This document shows, one piece after another, positions 19,103-28,205 of a stretch of DNA of 64,000 nt; the first letter of the stretch is position 1, and each line of letters starts with the position of its first letter. The translations under genes and the position numbers were made by a program. This stretch comes from Metabacillus bambusae (GTDB taxonomy: Bacteria > Bacillota > Bacilli > Bacillales > Bacillaceae). The notes beneath the pieces were generated by a model that saw nothing but the letters and a program-made list of their open reading frames with translations, ran no database searches and was not told where the DNA came from. Location: the NCBI RefSeq assembly GCF_017497975.1, contig NZ_JAGDEL010000020.1, positions 1 through 64,000 on the forward strand, written 5' to 3'.

Positions 19103-20683
19103 TCAAGTAATGTTTTGTATCACTTGTGTATATTGTTGAACACAGTTTCTGCCCTTCCTTTTCGCGGCATATAGAGCCTCGTCAGCTTGGCGAATGAGTG
19201 TTTGAATGGATTGATGATGAACTCCAGAATTCATCATTGCATGAGAAATACCAAAGCTTGACGTTACACAAATCTCTTTCTTGTTTATCAGCATATGTTT
19301 TTCGGCTATATTCAAACGAATTGTATTGGCTAACTCAAATGCATCATATAAGGATGTATTAGGCAAACAAATAATAAATTCCTCACCGCCAAAACGACCC
19401 ATGATGTCTGTTACGCGCAGGCATTTTTTCGCTACCTTTACAACATATTTTAACACATGATCACCTGCGTCATGTCCTAGAGTATCATTTACTTTTTTAA
19501 AATGATCAATATCGAACATAATGATTGACACATTTCCTTCTGTACTAATGAGGGATTCAAGAAGCTTTTCAGTTTTTCTCATAAAGTAGGTCCGGTTATA
19601 CACTTGTGTTAAGCCGTCCATGCTAGCTAGCAATTTTAATTTTTTCTGCAAATACACTTGATCTGTTATATCAACAAAGCTAATAATCTTACCAAGTTGC
19701 TGATTGTTTTTAGTTAAAATGGGAGAAAATCGAATATGATAGTTGATCTTTTTTTCTTTTATACATATCTCATAATCGTTTTCCTTCCCTAAATATATGA
19801 TGTTTGCAAGCTCTTGATTTTCTTTAAGAACATTTGTGATGGTTTTCCCAATATAAAAGTGATTTAACATTGGGAGGATCAGCTTCATCGAATTGTTGTA
19901 ATCAACAATGACATCTTGGTGATTTAAAACTATCACTCCCTCTTTCATGCTAGCAAATACAGTATCCCTCGCGATCGGGGAGACATTAAACATTTGAAAA
20001 GATAATAGAGCAGCGCCATGAAAAAGGAAAGATACGCTCATGGAAACTGGTCCGAGGTCAATTCCATAAGGACTAATATTATTCATATAGAAATAGCTGG
20101 CGATGATCGGTACAAGTAGTCCTGCTACCATTGTTAAAATTTGCAACCGAAATCGTAATAAGACTTGCTGATTTAATTGAATTAGCAGGATGATGACACT
20201 GACCATGATACACAAAAAGACAAAGATAGAATGGACGAAATACCAAGGTCCTCCCTCAAGCTTTATAATCGGGAATGGACTATCTGCTCTAAGCTCCATT
20301 GACGTGTAATAAAAGTGATGAAGGTCATTTGTACTATGCAAAAAGATCGTGATGAAAGGGATAATGAAAAGGATATAAGACAACCATGGTTTTAATTTTT
20401 GCCCTGTATAATCCAAGCTCATTAATAAAAGAAATAAAGGGATAAAGGGTAATGCTAGATATTCAATCCTTAGCCAAAAAATTATTTGCTCGATCGTTTT
20501 ACTCGAAAGTTCAAATGCATAGGCAAATGTAAAGATCGCTGATGTAAAAGTGACTAGCATATAATACCTAGCACCTGGTGCACCTTTTAATTTCAAGATG
20601 GCATACCCGCATAAAAAAACACTTAATAAGCCGGCTATAATTATTATTAGTATGTATATCAATAATTCCTGCAGCAACATCAT
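19103..20683 (-). CDS. Membrane diguanylate cyclase (7TM-PAS-GGDEF)
   Basis: The 526-residue protein starts with seven hydrophobic helices (about 1-230). These match the N-terminal 7TM sensor of some Bacillus histidine kinases, including the SFQMFNVSPIARDTVFASM junction. A PAS-like domain follows (about 240-350). Last comes a GGDEF domain with active-site GGEEF and, five residues before it, RVTD, which fits the RxxD inhibitory site. It would make c-di-GMP from two GTP at the membrane, with product feedback. Two adjacent ATG codons follow GGAG; the second (20680) has better spacing. It is the counterpart of the HD-GYP protein at 4.7-5.8 kb. Confidence 0.9.
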   Translation of the reverse strand: MMLLQELLIYILIIIIAGLLSVFLCGYAILKLKGAPGARYYMLVTFTSAIFTFAYAFELSSKTIEQIIFWLRIEYLALPFIPLFLLLMSLDYTGQKLKPWLSYILFIIPFITIFLHSTNDLHHFYYTSMELRADSPFPIIKLEGGPWYFVHSIFVFLCIMVSVIILLIQLNQQVLLRFRLQILTMVAGLLVPIIASYFYMNNISPYGIDLGPVSMSVSFLFHGAALLSFQMFNVSPIARDTVFASMKEGVIVLNHQDVIVDYNNSMKLILPMLNHFYIGKTITNVLKENQELANIIYLGKENDYEICIKEKKINYHIRFSPILTKNNQQLGKIISFVDITDQVYLQKKLKLLASMDGLTQVYNRTYFMRKTEKLLESLISTEGNVSIIMFDIDHFKKVNDTLGHDAGDHVLKYVVKVAKKCLRVTDIMGRFGGEEFIICLPNTSLYDAFELANTIRLNIAEKHMLINKKEICVTSSFGISHAMMNSGVHHQSIQTLIRQADEALYAAKRKGRNCVQQYTQVIQNIT

Positions 20684-20790
20684 CTACTCCATTTAGTTAA
20701 AAGGTACTAGTTGATTTCATTATATAGCAGTTTATCCTTAATTGACTAGTTTTGTATTTATTTAGAATTCTTGGGTTGTCTATATTAATT

Positions 20791-20818
20791 AAGGCTCTTT
20801 TCTAAAAGATTGTTGCTT
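20791..20818 (+). repeat. Solo terminal repeat of the element at 23110-23335
   Basis: AAGGCTCTTTTCTAAAAGAT followed by TGTTGCTT is almost identical to the inverted terminal sequence at 23308-23335 (read on the minus strand). No GC-rich core accompanies it. It is probably a remnant of another copy of the same repeat family. The rest of the 20684-21019 gap shows only AT-rich sequence. Confidence 0.6.
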
Positions 20819-21019
20819 CTAACGCAAAGTCTAAATTAAAGACATACATTTATTTAGAAAAATAATAAGTTTTGAATAGAAACTAACTTAAAATTAATAA
20901 TTGACTAATAAAAACATAAAATTTTTTATAAAATGACGCTACTCTAGCTCCTCTTAAAACCTATATAGAAAGTGAAAGAACATATTTTCATTTTTCTATT
21001 TTTTAGGAGGGGAAAACTC

Positions 21020-21864
21020 ATGGAAAAACTTACCTTTGCAAACATACAAACCTACCAATCATTTGAAACGATCGAAGCTATGGACTTAGCAATTCGCGGA
21101 TTTTTATACAAGCATAAATCAGCACTATCAGAAGGCACCTTTAACGTTTTAAAATTCATCTGGAGACATTCGGTAAAGGTAGTTGGTGTTTCATTTGCAA
21201 AGTACGATACAATTGCAGAAAATTTACTGATAAGCCGGAGAACCGTAATTCGTGCAATTAAAAAGCTGGAAGGCCTTGGGATCATTAAGAAAATCCCAAC
21301 TGCTAGAATGAACGGTAAACAAGGGGTTAATCTACTTGTCATTCAACCATTTCAGACGATTGACCAGTTAAAAAATAATATGACACCCCAATCTGTCACT
21401 GCAAATGTCACACCTAATAAAACAGAGAATAAGCAAAGCTCACTCTGTGAGAATAAACAAATACCTAATAACGTAAGAGAACAGGAAAACCGTGAACATC
21501 ATGAAGATGTTGCTCTACAAGAAAGGTCAGAATCAATCCCAACTCAACAAATCGATACAAGCTTTTTACCGGAATCTGTTCACAAGGAATTTATTCAAGC
21601 AGCAAAGCCCTTTTTATGTGCAGTTGATATCTACAAGCTTTGGAAACGTGTGTTAATTGTTTATAAAAAACTCAAACTCGAACGAGATTGGATGATGTAA
21701 TTGACACGGTGATTGGGGCATTTAAGCAAACTGTTTTTAAGAAAAAAATGAATAGTATCCGTTCTACATTTGAGGGGTATTTCTACAGTGTATTGTATGG
21801 GATGATGATTGTGGAGAAACGACGGGAGAATAAGCATTTGTTGTTTGATTTTATTGGGGATTGA
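21020..21864 (+). pseudogene. Helix-turn-helix DNA-binding protein, frameshifted
   Basis: The start ATG at 21020 follows AGGAGGGG at spacing 7. Residues about 20-100 form a winged HTH: KYDTIAENLLISRRTVIRAI, then KKLEGLGIIKK. A polar linker follows, then a helical C-terminal part. The first frame stops at 21700. The coding sense clearly continues in another frame as DDVIDTVIGAFKQTVFKKK and EGYFYSVLYGMM to the TGA at 21864. One lost T in the pair at 21688-21689 would explain it, and the restored protein is 281 residues. I know the fold from replication-initiator-like or cytosolic HTH proteins of Bacillus but cannot name the gene. Confidence 0.72.
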
Positions 21865-22100
21865 TGACATTGTAAGATGTTCAATTCCCCACAAACATCG
21901 ATAGGAAAGCTTATTTACCAACGCAAAACTTCTTATTTTACTTGAATTTGTAAAAGAAACTTTCATTTTTGAAGATTCGAATCGTTTACTAAGAAGAACT
22001 AATTCATTTCTTGTACTTAAACAACCAAAAAACATGATATTCTCCATCGTGATGCTCACGAATAGGGAGCAATCTAAATTTTTTTAAATCACACTTATCA

Positions 22101-22646
22101 TCACATTTCATAGTTTTTATTTGGTTCCAACCATTCATTCTCTAAAATACTCATTTCCCATAGGCTCCAGTATTGGTCACCAATTTTTCTGGAGTCTCTA
22201 AGTAACCCCTCTTTTATAAATCCTGCCTTTTCATAACAAGTAATTGCAGACAAGTTAAAATCAAATACACCGAGACTAACTCTATGTAATTTAAGCTCAT
22301 CAAATGCAACTTTGAGGATTTCTGTCATCATTAGTTGACCAATTCCTTTCCCCCTTACATTTTTATCCCCGACTAATACTTTTCCTACTCTTGCCGACTT
22401 ATTTTTTCTGTCAATATTACCTAAAGATATATGTCCTATTACATTCCCAGTTTCCTTATATTTAACACTATAAACGAAAGCAGTTGAGTTATCCTTATTC
22501 GCATCTTTAAGGTAATTCTCTAATTGTTGCTCATTTAATGGGTAGCTAAAATTAGGACCTCCCCATTGAAGTAAGAATTCAGGTGAATCAATCCAATTGT
22601 TTAGTTGTTTGAAATCTGAACGCTTGAAAAACTTTAATTCAACCAT
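22101..22646 (-). CDS. GNAT family N-acetyltransferase
   Basis: This 181-residue acetyl-CoA-dependent acetyltransferase is of the RimJ/RimL-like type. The acetyl-CoA loop is VRGKGIGQLMM (R/Q-x-x-G-x-G/A). The C-terminal LHRVSLGVFDFNLSAITCYEKAGF is the usual motif B. The acceptor is unknown; this type modifies protein N-termini, antibiotics or small amines. GAGGAG before the ATG supports the start. It is a single gene next to the frameshifted HTH gene. Confidence 0.88.
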   Translation of the reverse strand: MVELKFFKRSDFKQLNNWIDSPEFLLQWGGPNFSYPLNEQQLENYLKDANKDNSTAFVYSVKYKETGNVIGHISLGNIDRKNKSARVGKVLVGDKNVRGKGIGQLMMTEILKVAFDELKLHRVSLGVFDFNLSAITCYEKAGFIKEGLLRDSRKIGDQYWSLWEMSILENEWLEPNKNYEM

Positions 22647-22724
22647 AAATGTCTCCTCTTTAGCCTCTTAATAATTTTTATGTTACTGACTGAAGCACCT
22701 AGTTAGTTGATTATATATCAACAA

Positions 22725-23006
22725 TTAACATGCTGTTTTGTTACCTTTTAACTTTAAAACTGTTTTTCCAACAGCTGCAAAGGCAATCAACAAAGTAATA
22801 AGACTTGCAACAAAGAACCCGGTTGCATATGTAGGAATATTCTCATCTGCTACTCGGTCATTTATCTCTAATCCTAAAAAATGTATTCCAATGCCATCAC
22901 CATCTACATTTGTTCCAAGAAACCATAAATCTATTCCCTTGTTGAACATTAATACAGTAATGAAAGCAAGAAAAATGAAACCAATCCAACGATTAATAGC
23001 ATTCAT
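22725..23006 (-). CDS. Small membrane protein, two TM segments
   Basis: This 93-residue hypothetical protein has TM1 at about 6-24 (WIGFIFLAFITVLMF) and TM2 at about 62-82 (GFFVASLITLLIAFAAV). About 35 polar residues between them probably lie outside. The perfect AAGGAGG seven bases before the ATG is the main reason to call it. The ORF on the other strand over the same bases has no ribosome site. No family is recognised. Confidence 0.65.
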   Translation of the reverse strand: MNAINRWIGFIFLAFITVLMFNKGIDLWFLGTNVDGDGIGIHFLGLEINDRVADENIPTYATGFFVASLITLLIAFAAVGKTVLKLKGNKTAC

Positions 23007-23109
23007 TTTATAGCCTCCTTATTCAAATAATAGCATATTTTTCCATTTTACCTGTAAGTTCATATTGCAATAACCAATAACCAGCTTACGTTAATAGAAT
23101 AATATTTAA

Positions 23110-23335
23110 AAAGGCTGTTTTCGCAAACTTTGTTGCTATTTACCAAGTATGCGGTGTGGTTGGTTTCCGCTCCAGTTGCTCGCTTTCCGCGGGGCGGGCG
23201 GTGAGCCTCCTCGGCGTAAACGCCTGCATGAGTCTCACCTGTCCCGCTGCTCCCGCAGTAGTCTCGCACTTCCGCTCCAATCAACCTGAATTAGTTTTTA
23301 TTTTAAAAGCAACAATCTTTTAGAAAACAACCTTT
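23110..23335. repeat. MITE-like Bacillus repeat: inverted ends around a GC-rich core
   Basis: The ends at 23110-23137 and 23308-23335 are imperfect inverted repeats (about 22 of 28 bases match). Between them lies a core at 23158-23285 that is far richer in GC than anything around it. The core begins GGTTGGTTTCCGCTCC and ends TTCCGCTCCAATCAACC. I recognise this core style as a widely scattered intergenic repeat in Bacillus-like genomes. It has no credible coding potential. A solo end copy is at 20791-20818. Confidence 0.8.
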
Positions 23336-23374
23336 AAAAAAGAACCTTCAATCCAAAGATAGATCAAAGGTTCT
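23335..23374 (-). terminator. Terminator downstream of mqo
   Basis: AGAACCTT (23341-23348) pairs with AAGGTTCT (23367-23374), and the minus strand continues into a T run. It borders the repeat element. It is about 220 bases after the mqo stop. Confidence 0.6.
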
Positions 23375-23592
23375 GTATTATTATTTCTAATGATTATTTA
23401 CTCAATTTCTTAAATGAAAGGTTCATCCCATTCTTAACTGGTAGTAAACCCTCTGATGGAAGTTTCACTTTATTTTATCTTTGTTTTTTATAATCTTTAC
23501 CTTTTTAATCTTCTTTATAGAAAGACTTGTAGTAAATGAAAAATGTTGCTTAAGCCTTTTCATTCCATACCTTGGTTCCTACATCAATAGAT

Positions 23593-25098
23593 TTAACTAA
23601 AAACCGGCTCTTTTTTTTTGCCTAGACCTAGCGTCTGCGCTGTTGAAGTATGAATTTCGTGCAGAAGCTCTGGGTTTTCCATTAGTGTATCTCCATAAGA
23701 TTGAATCATTTCTTTGATTTTCGGTTCCCACTCTTTCATATGTTGTGGGAAACATTTATTGATTACCTCAAGCATAACGTGAACGGCAGTCGAAGCACCT
23801 GGAGAAGCACCTAGTAATGCTGCGATCGAGCCATCAGCAGCAGTAATCACTTCTGTACCAAATTGAAGCGTTCCTTTGCCTCCAGCTTCAGTATCTTTAA
23901 TAACTTGAACACGTTGGCCCGCTACTACTAAATCCCAATCCTCGATATTGGCGTTCGGGATAAACTCACGTAACTCTTCCATACGCTGTTCTTTTGATAA
24001 CATAACTTGCTGGATCAGGTATTTTGTCAATGACATGTTTTTTGCACCTGCAGACAACATAGTTAAGAGATTATCCGGTTTTACGGAAGTTATCAAATCA
24101 AACATTGAACCGTATTTTAAAAACTTTGGTGTGAAGCCGGCAAATGGTCCAAATAACAACGATTTTTTATTGTCAATAAATCGTGTGTCAAGATGTGGAA
24201 CAGACATTGGCGGAGCACCAACCTTAGCTTTTCCGTACACTTTTGCATGATGCTGTTCTACAACTTCCGGATTATTACACACCATAAATATTCCGCTTAC
24301 CGGAAATCCTCCAATATGTTTTCCTTCAGGAATACCTGATTTTTGCAGTAAATGAATGCTTCCGCCTCCGCCTCCAATAAAGACGAATTTTGCAGTTTGG
24401 CGTTCGACAGTACCGTTATCTGAATTTCGCACTTTTAATTCCCACAAGCCGTCGCTAGTACGTTTAATATCATTAACACTATGGTTGTAGTTTATATCGA
24501 CATTTTTACTCTCTAAGTGCTCAAACAACATGCGCGTTAAAGCGCCAAAGTTGACATCAGTTCCAGAATCAATTTTTGTTGCCGCTATAGGTTCATTCGA
24601 TGCGCGGTCTTGCATAATAAGCGGAATCCATTCCATTAGTTTTTCAGGTTCATCGGAAAATTCCATCCCTTGGAATAGCGGATTGTTTGACAGCGCTTCA
24701 AATCGTTTCTTTAAAAACGCAACATTTTGTTCTCCTTGTACTAAACTCATATGAGGCAATGGCATGATAAAGTCCTGTGGATTATGTATCAGCTTTTTGT
24801 TTACAAGGTAAGACCAAAACTGCATTGAAACCTGAAACTGTTCATTAATGTTTATAGCTTTACTAATATCTACTGTTCCATCTGGTTTTTCAACTGTGTA
24901 GTTAAGCTCGCACAGTGCAGCATGCCCCGTTCCCGCATTATTCCACTCGTTAGAGCTTTCCTCTCCTGAATTTGCGAGCTTCTCAAACATTGTAATTTTC
25001 CATTCCGGTACTAATTCTTTCAAGAGTGTCCCTAATGTCGCACTCATGATTCCGGCGCCAATTAAAATGACGTCTGTTTTAGTTTCTCTGATGCTCAT
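23593..25098 (-). CDS. mqo: Malate:quinone oxidoreductase
   Basis: Mqo is a membrane-associated FAD enzyme that oxidises malate to oxaloacetate and passes electrons to menaquinone, bypassing NAD-dependent malate dehydrogenase. The 501-residue length is typical. The FAD motif [18 protein letters not shown] is at the N-terminus. The family stretches [42 protein letters not shown] and [16 protein letters not shown] are all present. AAAGG before the ATG supports the start. The gene is alone, behind a leader with a hairpin. Confidence 0.95.
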   Translation of the reverse strand: MSIRETKTDVILIGAGIMSATLGTLLKELVPEWKITMFEKLANSGEESSNEWNNAGTGHAALCELNYTVEKPDGTVDISKAININEQFQVSMQFWSYLVNKKLIHNPQDFIMPLPHMSLVQGEQNVAFLKKRFEALSNNPLFQGMEFSDEPEKLMEWIPLIMQDRASNEPIAATKIDSGTDVNFGALTRMLFEHLESKNVDINYNHSVNDIKRTSDGLWELKVRNSDNGTVERQTAKFVFIGGGGGSIHLLQKSGIPEGKHIGGFPVSGIFMVCNNPEVVEQHHAKVYGKAKVGAPPMSVPHLDTRFIDNKKSLLFGPFAGFTPKFLKYGSMFDLITSVKPDNLLTMLSAGAKNMSLTKYLIQQVMLSKEQRMEELREFIPNANIEDWDLVVAGQRVQVIKDTEAGGKGTLQFGTEVITAADGSIAALLGASPGASTAVHVMLEVINKCFPQHMKEWEPKIKEMIQSYGDTLMENPELLHEIHTSTAQTLGLGKKKEPVFS

Positions 25099-25127
25099 TT
25101 TTTACCAACCTTTTCCCCTGAAATTTG

Positions 25128-25180
25128 CAGAAAAGGCGTCACACCAAGCTAAGGCGCGACCTAGTCACACACCTTTTCTG
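25128..25180 (-). promoter_or_regulatory. Hairpin in the mqo leader
   Basis: CAGAAAAGG (25128-25136) pairs with CCTTTTCTG (25172-25180). A smaller imperfect stem lies inside, and GTCACAC occurs twice as a direct repeat. It is about 30 bases before the mqo start. It matches no riboswitch I know. It could be a remnant terminator, a stabilising stem or an unknown regulator. Confidence 0.4.
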
Positions 25181-25373
25181 TCTCAATTAAAACCATATTT
25201 TGTGTATTACAATTTTTCGTAAATAATATATCTTCTATTATATGATAATTTTAAATTATTTAAAAGCTTGTAAAACGGGAGAAGTCCTTCTGCAAGGCCT
25301 AGGAACACACAAAAACTCAAGCATATTCTTAATTGCAGCACGATTCTCCTTTGTAAAATTAAAACAACAAAAA

Positions 25374-25418
25374 GCGACCTTGGTCATTCTAATTAGAATA
25401 ACGAGGTCGCTTATACTA
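25374..25418 (-). terminator. Terminator of the small-ORF cluster
   Basis: The GCGACCT/AGGTCGC stem, with ATTCTAATTAGAAT pairing inside, gives a long hairpin. On the minus strand it runs into TTTTTGTTGTTTT. It ends the small-ORF cluster upstream. Confidence 0.8.
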
Positions 25419-25438
25419 TTTCTTTACTCATTAATTTT
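25418..25438 (-). other. Six-codon ORF with strong ribosome site
   Basis: Between the 47-residue ORF and the terminator, minus-strand GAAGGAG is followed at spacing 8 by a six-codon frame encoding MSKEIV. It may be a truncated gene end, a real micro-ORF or chance. I record it because the ribosome site is stronger than chance would usually give. Confidence 0.25.
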
Positions 25439-25449
25439 TCTCCTTCAGT

Positions 25450-25593
25450 TCAGTTAATACATTGTTTTATTGGCTTATCTTCCGAATGATCCTTAACATC
25501 AGCATTAAATTTATCAAATAAATAAGTTAAGTAAGAATTTAATTCAAATCGGTCCCCATTAACAAAATCAGATATAATATGCTTTTTCTCCAT
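25450..25593 (-). CDS. Small hypothetical protein (47 residues)
   Basis: The minus-strand frame starts MEKKHIISDFVNGDRFELNS and ends in DHSEDKPIKQCIN. It is charged and amphipathic with no membrane segment. GGGAG lies about ten bases before the ATG, and codon use looks coding. It lies 149 bases after the IDEAL-domain gene on the same strand, with no terminator between, and a strong terminator follows. The two probably share a transcript. No family is recognised. Confidence 0.55.
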   Translation of the reverse strand: MEKKHIISDFVNGDRFELNSYLTYLFDKFNADVKDHSEDKPIKQCIN

Positions 25594-25742
25594 CAACACT
25601 CTTCTCCCTTCTTTAAGCCTATTTATATATTCTCAAACTATTAATCTCTTATACATTTAAAAAAAAATATTTTGTATTAATTTTCTAAAGTAAACAAATC
25701 TAAATCGATTTCTTGCGTTTCATGTGTATACCAGCAGATTTT

Positions 25743-25952
25743 TTATAGCCTAAAACTTTGCTTACGAATAATCTTTAATTCATCAGTTAACCGTAGGAAT
25801 TCATCTTTATTTCTATTCTCCAATGACTGATCAATACCCTTAAGAATTCGATCGATCTGAAAATCATGAAGTGCTTTATCTAACACCATTTGCGCATAAT
25901 CAAAATTATCATTTACAAGTTGTTGAGATGTATCAATCGAAGACTTTTTCAT
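25743..25952 (-). CDS. IDEAL-domain small protein
   Basis: The 69-residue protein carries an IDEAL-type block in its second half: IDRILKGIDQSLENRNKDEF followed by LRLTDEL. The family consensus is IDxALdxrdxxxFxxLtxeL. IDEAL domains are short helical hairpins found alone or at protein C-termini in Bacillaceae and are thought to mediate protein contacts. The start is the ATG at 25952, ten bases after AAGGAG. It heads, or lies second in, a cluster of very small ORFs behind a promoter with a cre-like site at 26126-26139. Confidence 0.75.
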   Translation of the reverse strand: MKKSSIDTSQQLVNDNFDYAQMVLDKALHDFQIDRILKGIDQSLENRNKDEFLRLTDELKIIRKQSFRL

Positions 25953-26020
25953 CAAAAATCAACTCCTTGGTTTTTTCTATCTCACTAATGTTGGTCTCAA
26001 GGCTTTAAGAAAAAATAAAA

Positions 26021-26095
26021 CTAAGAAATCACAAACCCTCCTATTTTAAAGCAATATATATCGGCCTCACCTTCGCCATATAAATTGATGACCAC
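26021..26095 (-). CDS. Candidate 24-residue micro-protein
   Basis: A GTG at 26095 follows a perfect AAGGAGGG. It opens a 24-codon frame encoding MVINLYGEGEAD and then a Cys-containing hydrophobic tail ending in GGFVIS. A TATAAT box lies about 23 bases upstream of the start codon. This is the first ORF on the transcript that should reach the IDEAL gene. It could be a leader peptide or micro-protein. There is no homology support, so confidence is limited. Confidence 0.35.
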   Translation of the reverse strand: MVINLYGEGEADIYCFKIGGFVIS

Positions 26096-26117
26096 TCGTG
26101 CCACCCTCCTTACTTTT

Positions 26118-26145
26118 ATTATAACTGAAAACGCTTACACAAGTA
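26118..26145 (-). promoter_or_regulatory. Promoter with a cre site for the small-ORF cluster
   Basis: A TATAAT -10 box (minus strand, 26118-26123) lies next to TGAAAACGCTTACA at 26126-26139. That sequence matches the catabolite-responsive element consensus TGNAANCGNTNNCA at every fixed position. CcpA bound there would overlap the core promoter and repress when good sugars are present. The -35 (about TTTACT) is weak. Confidence 0.65.
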
Positions 26146-26445
26146 AAGGATATTAAAAGCTAAGTTTAAAATTGTACAGGAGTTAGGGTGAAATGTGATT
26201 TAATTTAATCAAATAAAAAACAATTCCCTTTCATTAGTGGATATTAGATAAAGTGTAATATACCCTTCATTTTGATTCAAACATTATAGGAGATAATATT
26301 ACATCCTTTTTTGAATTTCAACGATGAGGATATTTAATAATTCCCTTTGCAGCAAAACATAATCCTTTATCGCTTTGAAAAATAATACCCTAATATGTAA
26401 TATAATTCAATGAATCGAAAACAATTTTTAGGTTTATCCCTTTAC

Positions 26446-26507
26446 AGATATCAATGGAATTTAAATAAGATGACCCCTGTTCAAAACTTCAATACAGAGA
26501 TCATCTT
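26446..26507 (+). pseudogene. Second IS3-family transposase fossil
   Basis: The plus-strand codons read RYQWNLNKMTPVQ and then lose the pattern. This is the same C-terminal IS3 block as at 12397-12510 (RYQWGLKKMTPxQYR) but shorter. An AAGATGA/TCATCTT hairpin (26467-26473 and 26501-26507) survives. The rest of the 26140-26687 gap shows nothing else I can name. Confidence 0.55.
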
Positions 26508-26687
26508 CAAAAAAGAGCTTATGCTTCTTTAAAATATTCTTTACAAAGGGTACATTTTATCGAAATCGATAGACTTTCTTTCATTATAATCACTTATTCA
26601 CTTAATAAGATAAAACTACAACACTGAGAGTAAGATACAACGACCGACTAGAGGCGAAGTTCACCTATTGAATTGAATTTCCTTTTT

Positions 26688-28070
26688 CTAAATCCGTTTT
26701 TTTTCTAGTTCCAAAACAATTTGTGGGTGCTGTTTATCTAACTTATAAAAAAATAAAATAACTATTTGAATTAACGAAAGTGAAATTGGTGCCGCAAACA
26801 TTAATACTCGTATCGTATATGTAGCGAGTTCTGTTAACGCCTCAGGATTATATCCTGCCCAGCCTAGTGCATAAGCAGCAAAAGAAGACCCGATGGCGAT
26901 TCCAAATTTCGTTGCAAAACTATATCCAGAGTATAGTAATCCTTCTGTTCTCTTACCAAATTTCCATTCTTGATAATCAACTGTGTCAGCTAACATTGCA
27001 AAATTTGCTGGAAAACTAATCCCGATAAGCGTATTTGCTATAAAGAAGATAGACACAAATAATACAGGGGATACCCCTTCCATAAAGGCTAAAGCCGCAA
27101 ATAATACTATGGATATAGGTGTTACGATTAAGCTACCATTACGATTTCCAACCTTTGTTAATATAGCTGGCGCCAACGCCCCACCCACAAAGTTACCTAC
27201 ATTAAGTACCGTTAAATAGACTGGAACCATTCCAGGCTGTTCTAATACATACATAACGTAATAGATTAATACGCCATACATAAGACCGAGGCGTAGGAAT
27301 ATTAGTAGAGAATTACTTGCAATAATCACCCAATGTTTATTTTTAATCATCCTTACGATAGATTCTTTAATGCTTACTTTCTCTTTTTCATCAATTGAGT
27401 GATATTCACTATAGCGTTCCTTACAATTTTTAAAAGTTAAGTAAAATAATATGATACCAATAGCAGAAAAAAGCGCCATTGTAATTGGAAATCCAACTTG
27501 TTGATTTCCATTGCCAAAAAAGTCAACTAGAGGTAGTGTTAATGCTGCGACTAAAATTGAACCAAGGGCCATCCCCATCATCCGGAAGCTTCCTAATTGC
27601 GTTTTTTCCTTAGGATCTCTCGTCATCATTGGCATAAGAGCTCCATAAGGTAAGTTAATTCCTGTATAAATCATACCAAGTAAGGTATAAGTAACATATG
27701 CATACACTAGTTTTCCTGTATCTGAAAAATCTGGAGTAATAAACGTAAGAATACTTAAGACTGCAAAAGGAATTGATAAATAGAGAATATAGGGTCTTGC
27801 TTTTCCGTGCTTTGTTTTTGTACGGTCGACGAGTATTCCCATAATTGGGTCATTCACTGCATCCCATATTCTTGTTAACAAGAACAGGGTACCTACTGCT
27901 GCAGCTGTAATTCCAAAAATATCGGTATAAAAAAAGAGAAGGTAGCTTGAAGTCATTCCCCAAACAAAATTTGAAGCTAGGTCACCGAAACCATAACTAG
28001 CTTTTTCTAATGTACTTAACTTAGGCTGTGTCTCTACTTTGGTTGTATTTGTCTGCAACATTGCATCCAT
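26688..28070 (-). CDS. GPH-family sugar:cation symporter
   Basis: This 460-residue transporter has twelve membrane segments and belongs to the glycoside-pentoside-hexuronide:cation symporters (MelB/XynB group). The early block YGFGDLASNFVWGMTSSYLLFFYTD and the RIWDAVNDPIMGILVDRTKT loop are family signatures. It would bring a glycoside or uronide into the cell with Na+ or H+. GGAG eight bases before the ATG supports the start. It is last in the LacI-controlled operon, after the isomerase and dehydrogenase genes. A hairpin (28151-28193) and a cre-like site precede it, so it may also have its own promoter. Confidence 0.9.
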   Translation of the reverse strand: MDAMLQTNTTKVETQPKLSTLEKASYGFGDLASNFVWGMTSSYLLFFYTDIFGITAAAVGTLFLLTRIWDAVNDPIMGILVDRTKTKHGKARPYILYLSIPFAVLSILTFITPDFSDTGKLVYAYVTYTLLGMIYTGINLPYGALMPMMTRDPKEKTQLGSFRMMGMALGSILVAALTLPLVDFFGNGNQQVGFPITMALFSAIGIILFYLTFKNCKERYSEYHSIDEKEKVSIKESIVRMIKNKHWVIIASNSLLIFLRLGLMYGVLIYYVMYVLEQPGMVPVYLTVLNVGNFVGGALAPAILTKVGNRNGSLIVTPISIVLFAALAFMEGVSPVLFVSIFFIANTLIGISFPANFAMLADTVDYQEWKFGKRTEGLLYSGYSFATKFGIAIGSSFAAYALGWAGYNPEALTELATYTIRVLMFAAPISLSLIQIVILFFYKLDKQHPQIVLELEKKRI

Positions 28071-28126
28071 CTAATCAACTCCATTTTATGAAAGTAAAAA
28101 ACAAGTTACTTGAACCAATGTTTAAC

Positions 28127-28193
28127 TTAAGCGCTTTCAATCGAATCCTAGATCATACCCCATGTCCTTTTAAAAAGTGTATGGAGTATGATC
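28127..28193 (-). promoter_or_regulatory. Hairpin and cre-like site between dehydrogenase and symporter
   Basis: GATCATAC (28151-28158) and GTATGATC (28186-28193) form a hairpin just after the dehydrogenase stop. Further along the minus strand is TTGAAAGCGCTTAA (within 28127-28141), which matches cre except for its last C. Together they suggest partial termination and separate control of the symporter. Confidence 0.4.
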
Positions 28194-28205
28194 ATTTCAA
28201 TAAAT

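Noticed and set aside
21661-22059. 132-codon minus-strand ORF
   Set aside because: It is largely antisense to the frameshifted HTH gene and has no family features.
23060-23284. 74-codon ORF across the GC-rich repeat
   Set aside because: It is an open frame caused by high GC. The sequence is an interspersed repeat, not a gene.
25207-25341. 44-codon minus-strand frame after AAAGGAG
   Set aside because: It lies after a strong terminator, its ribosome spacing is short (4), and the composition is not convincing.
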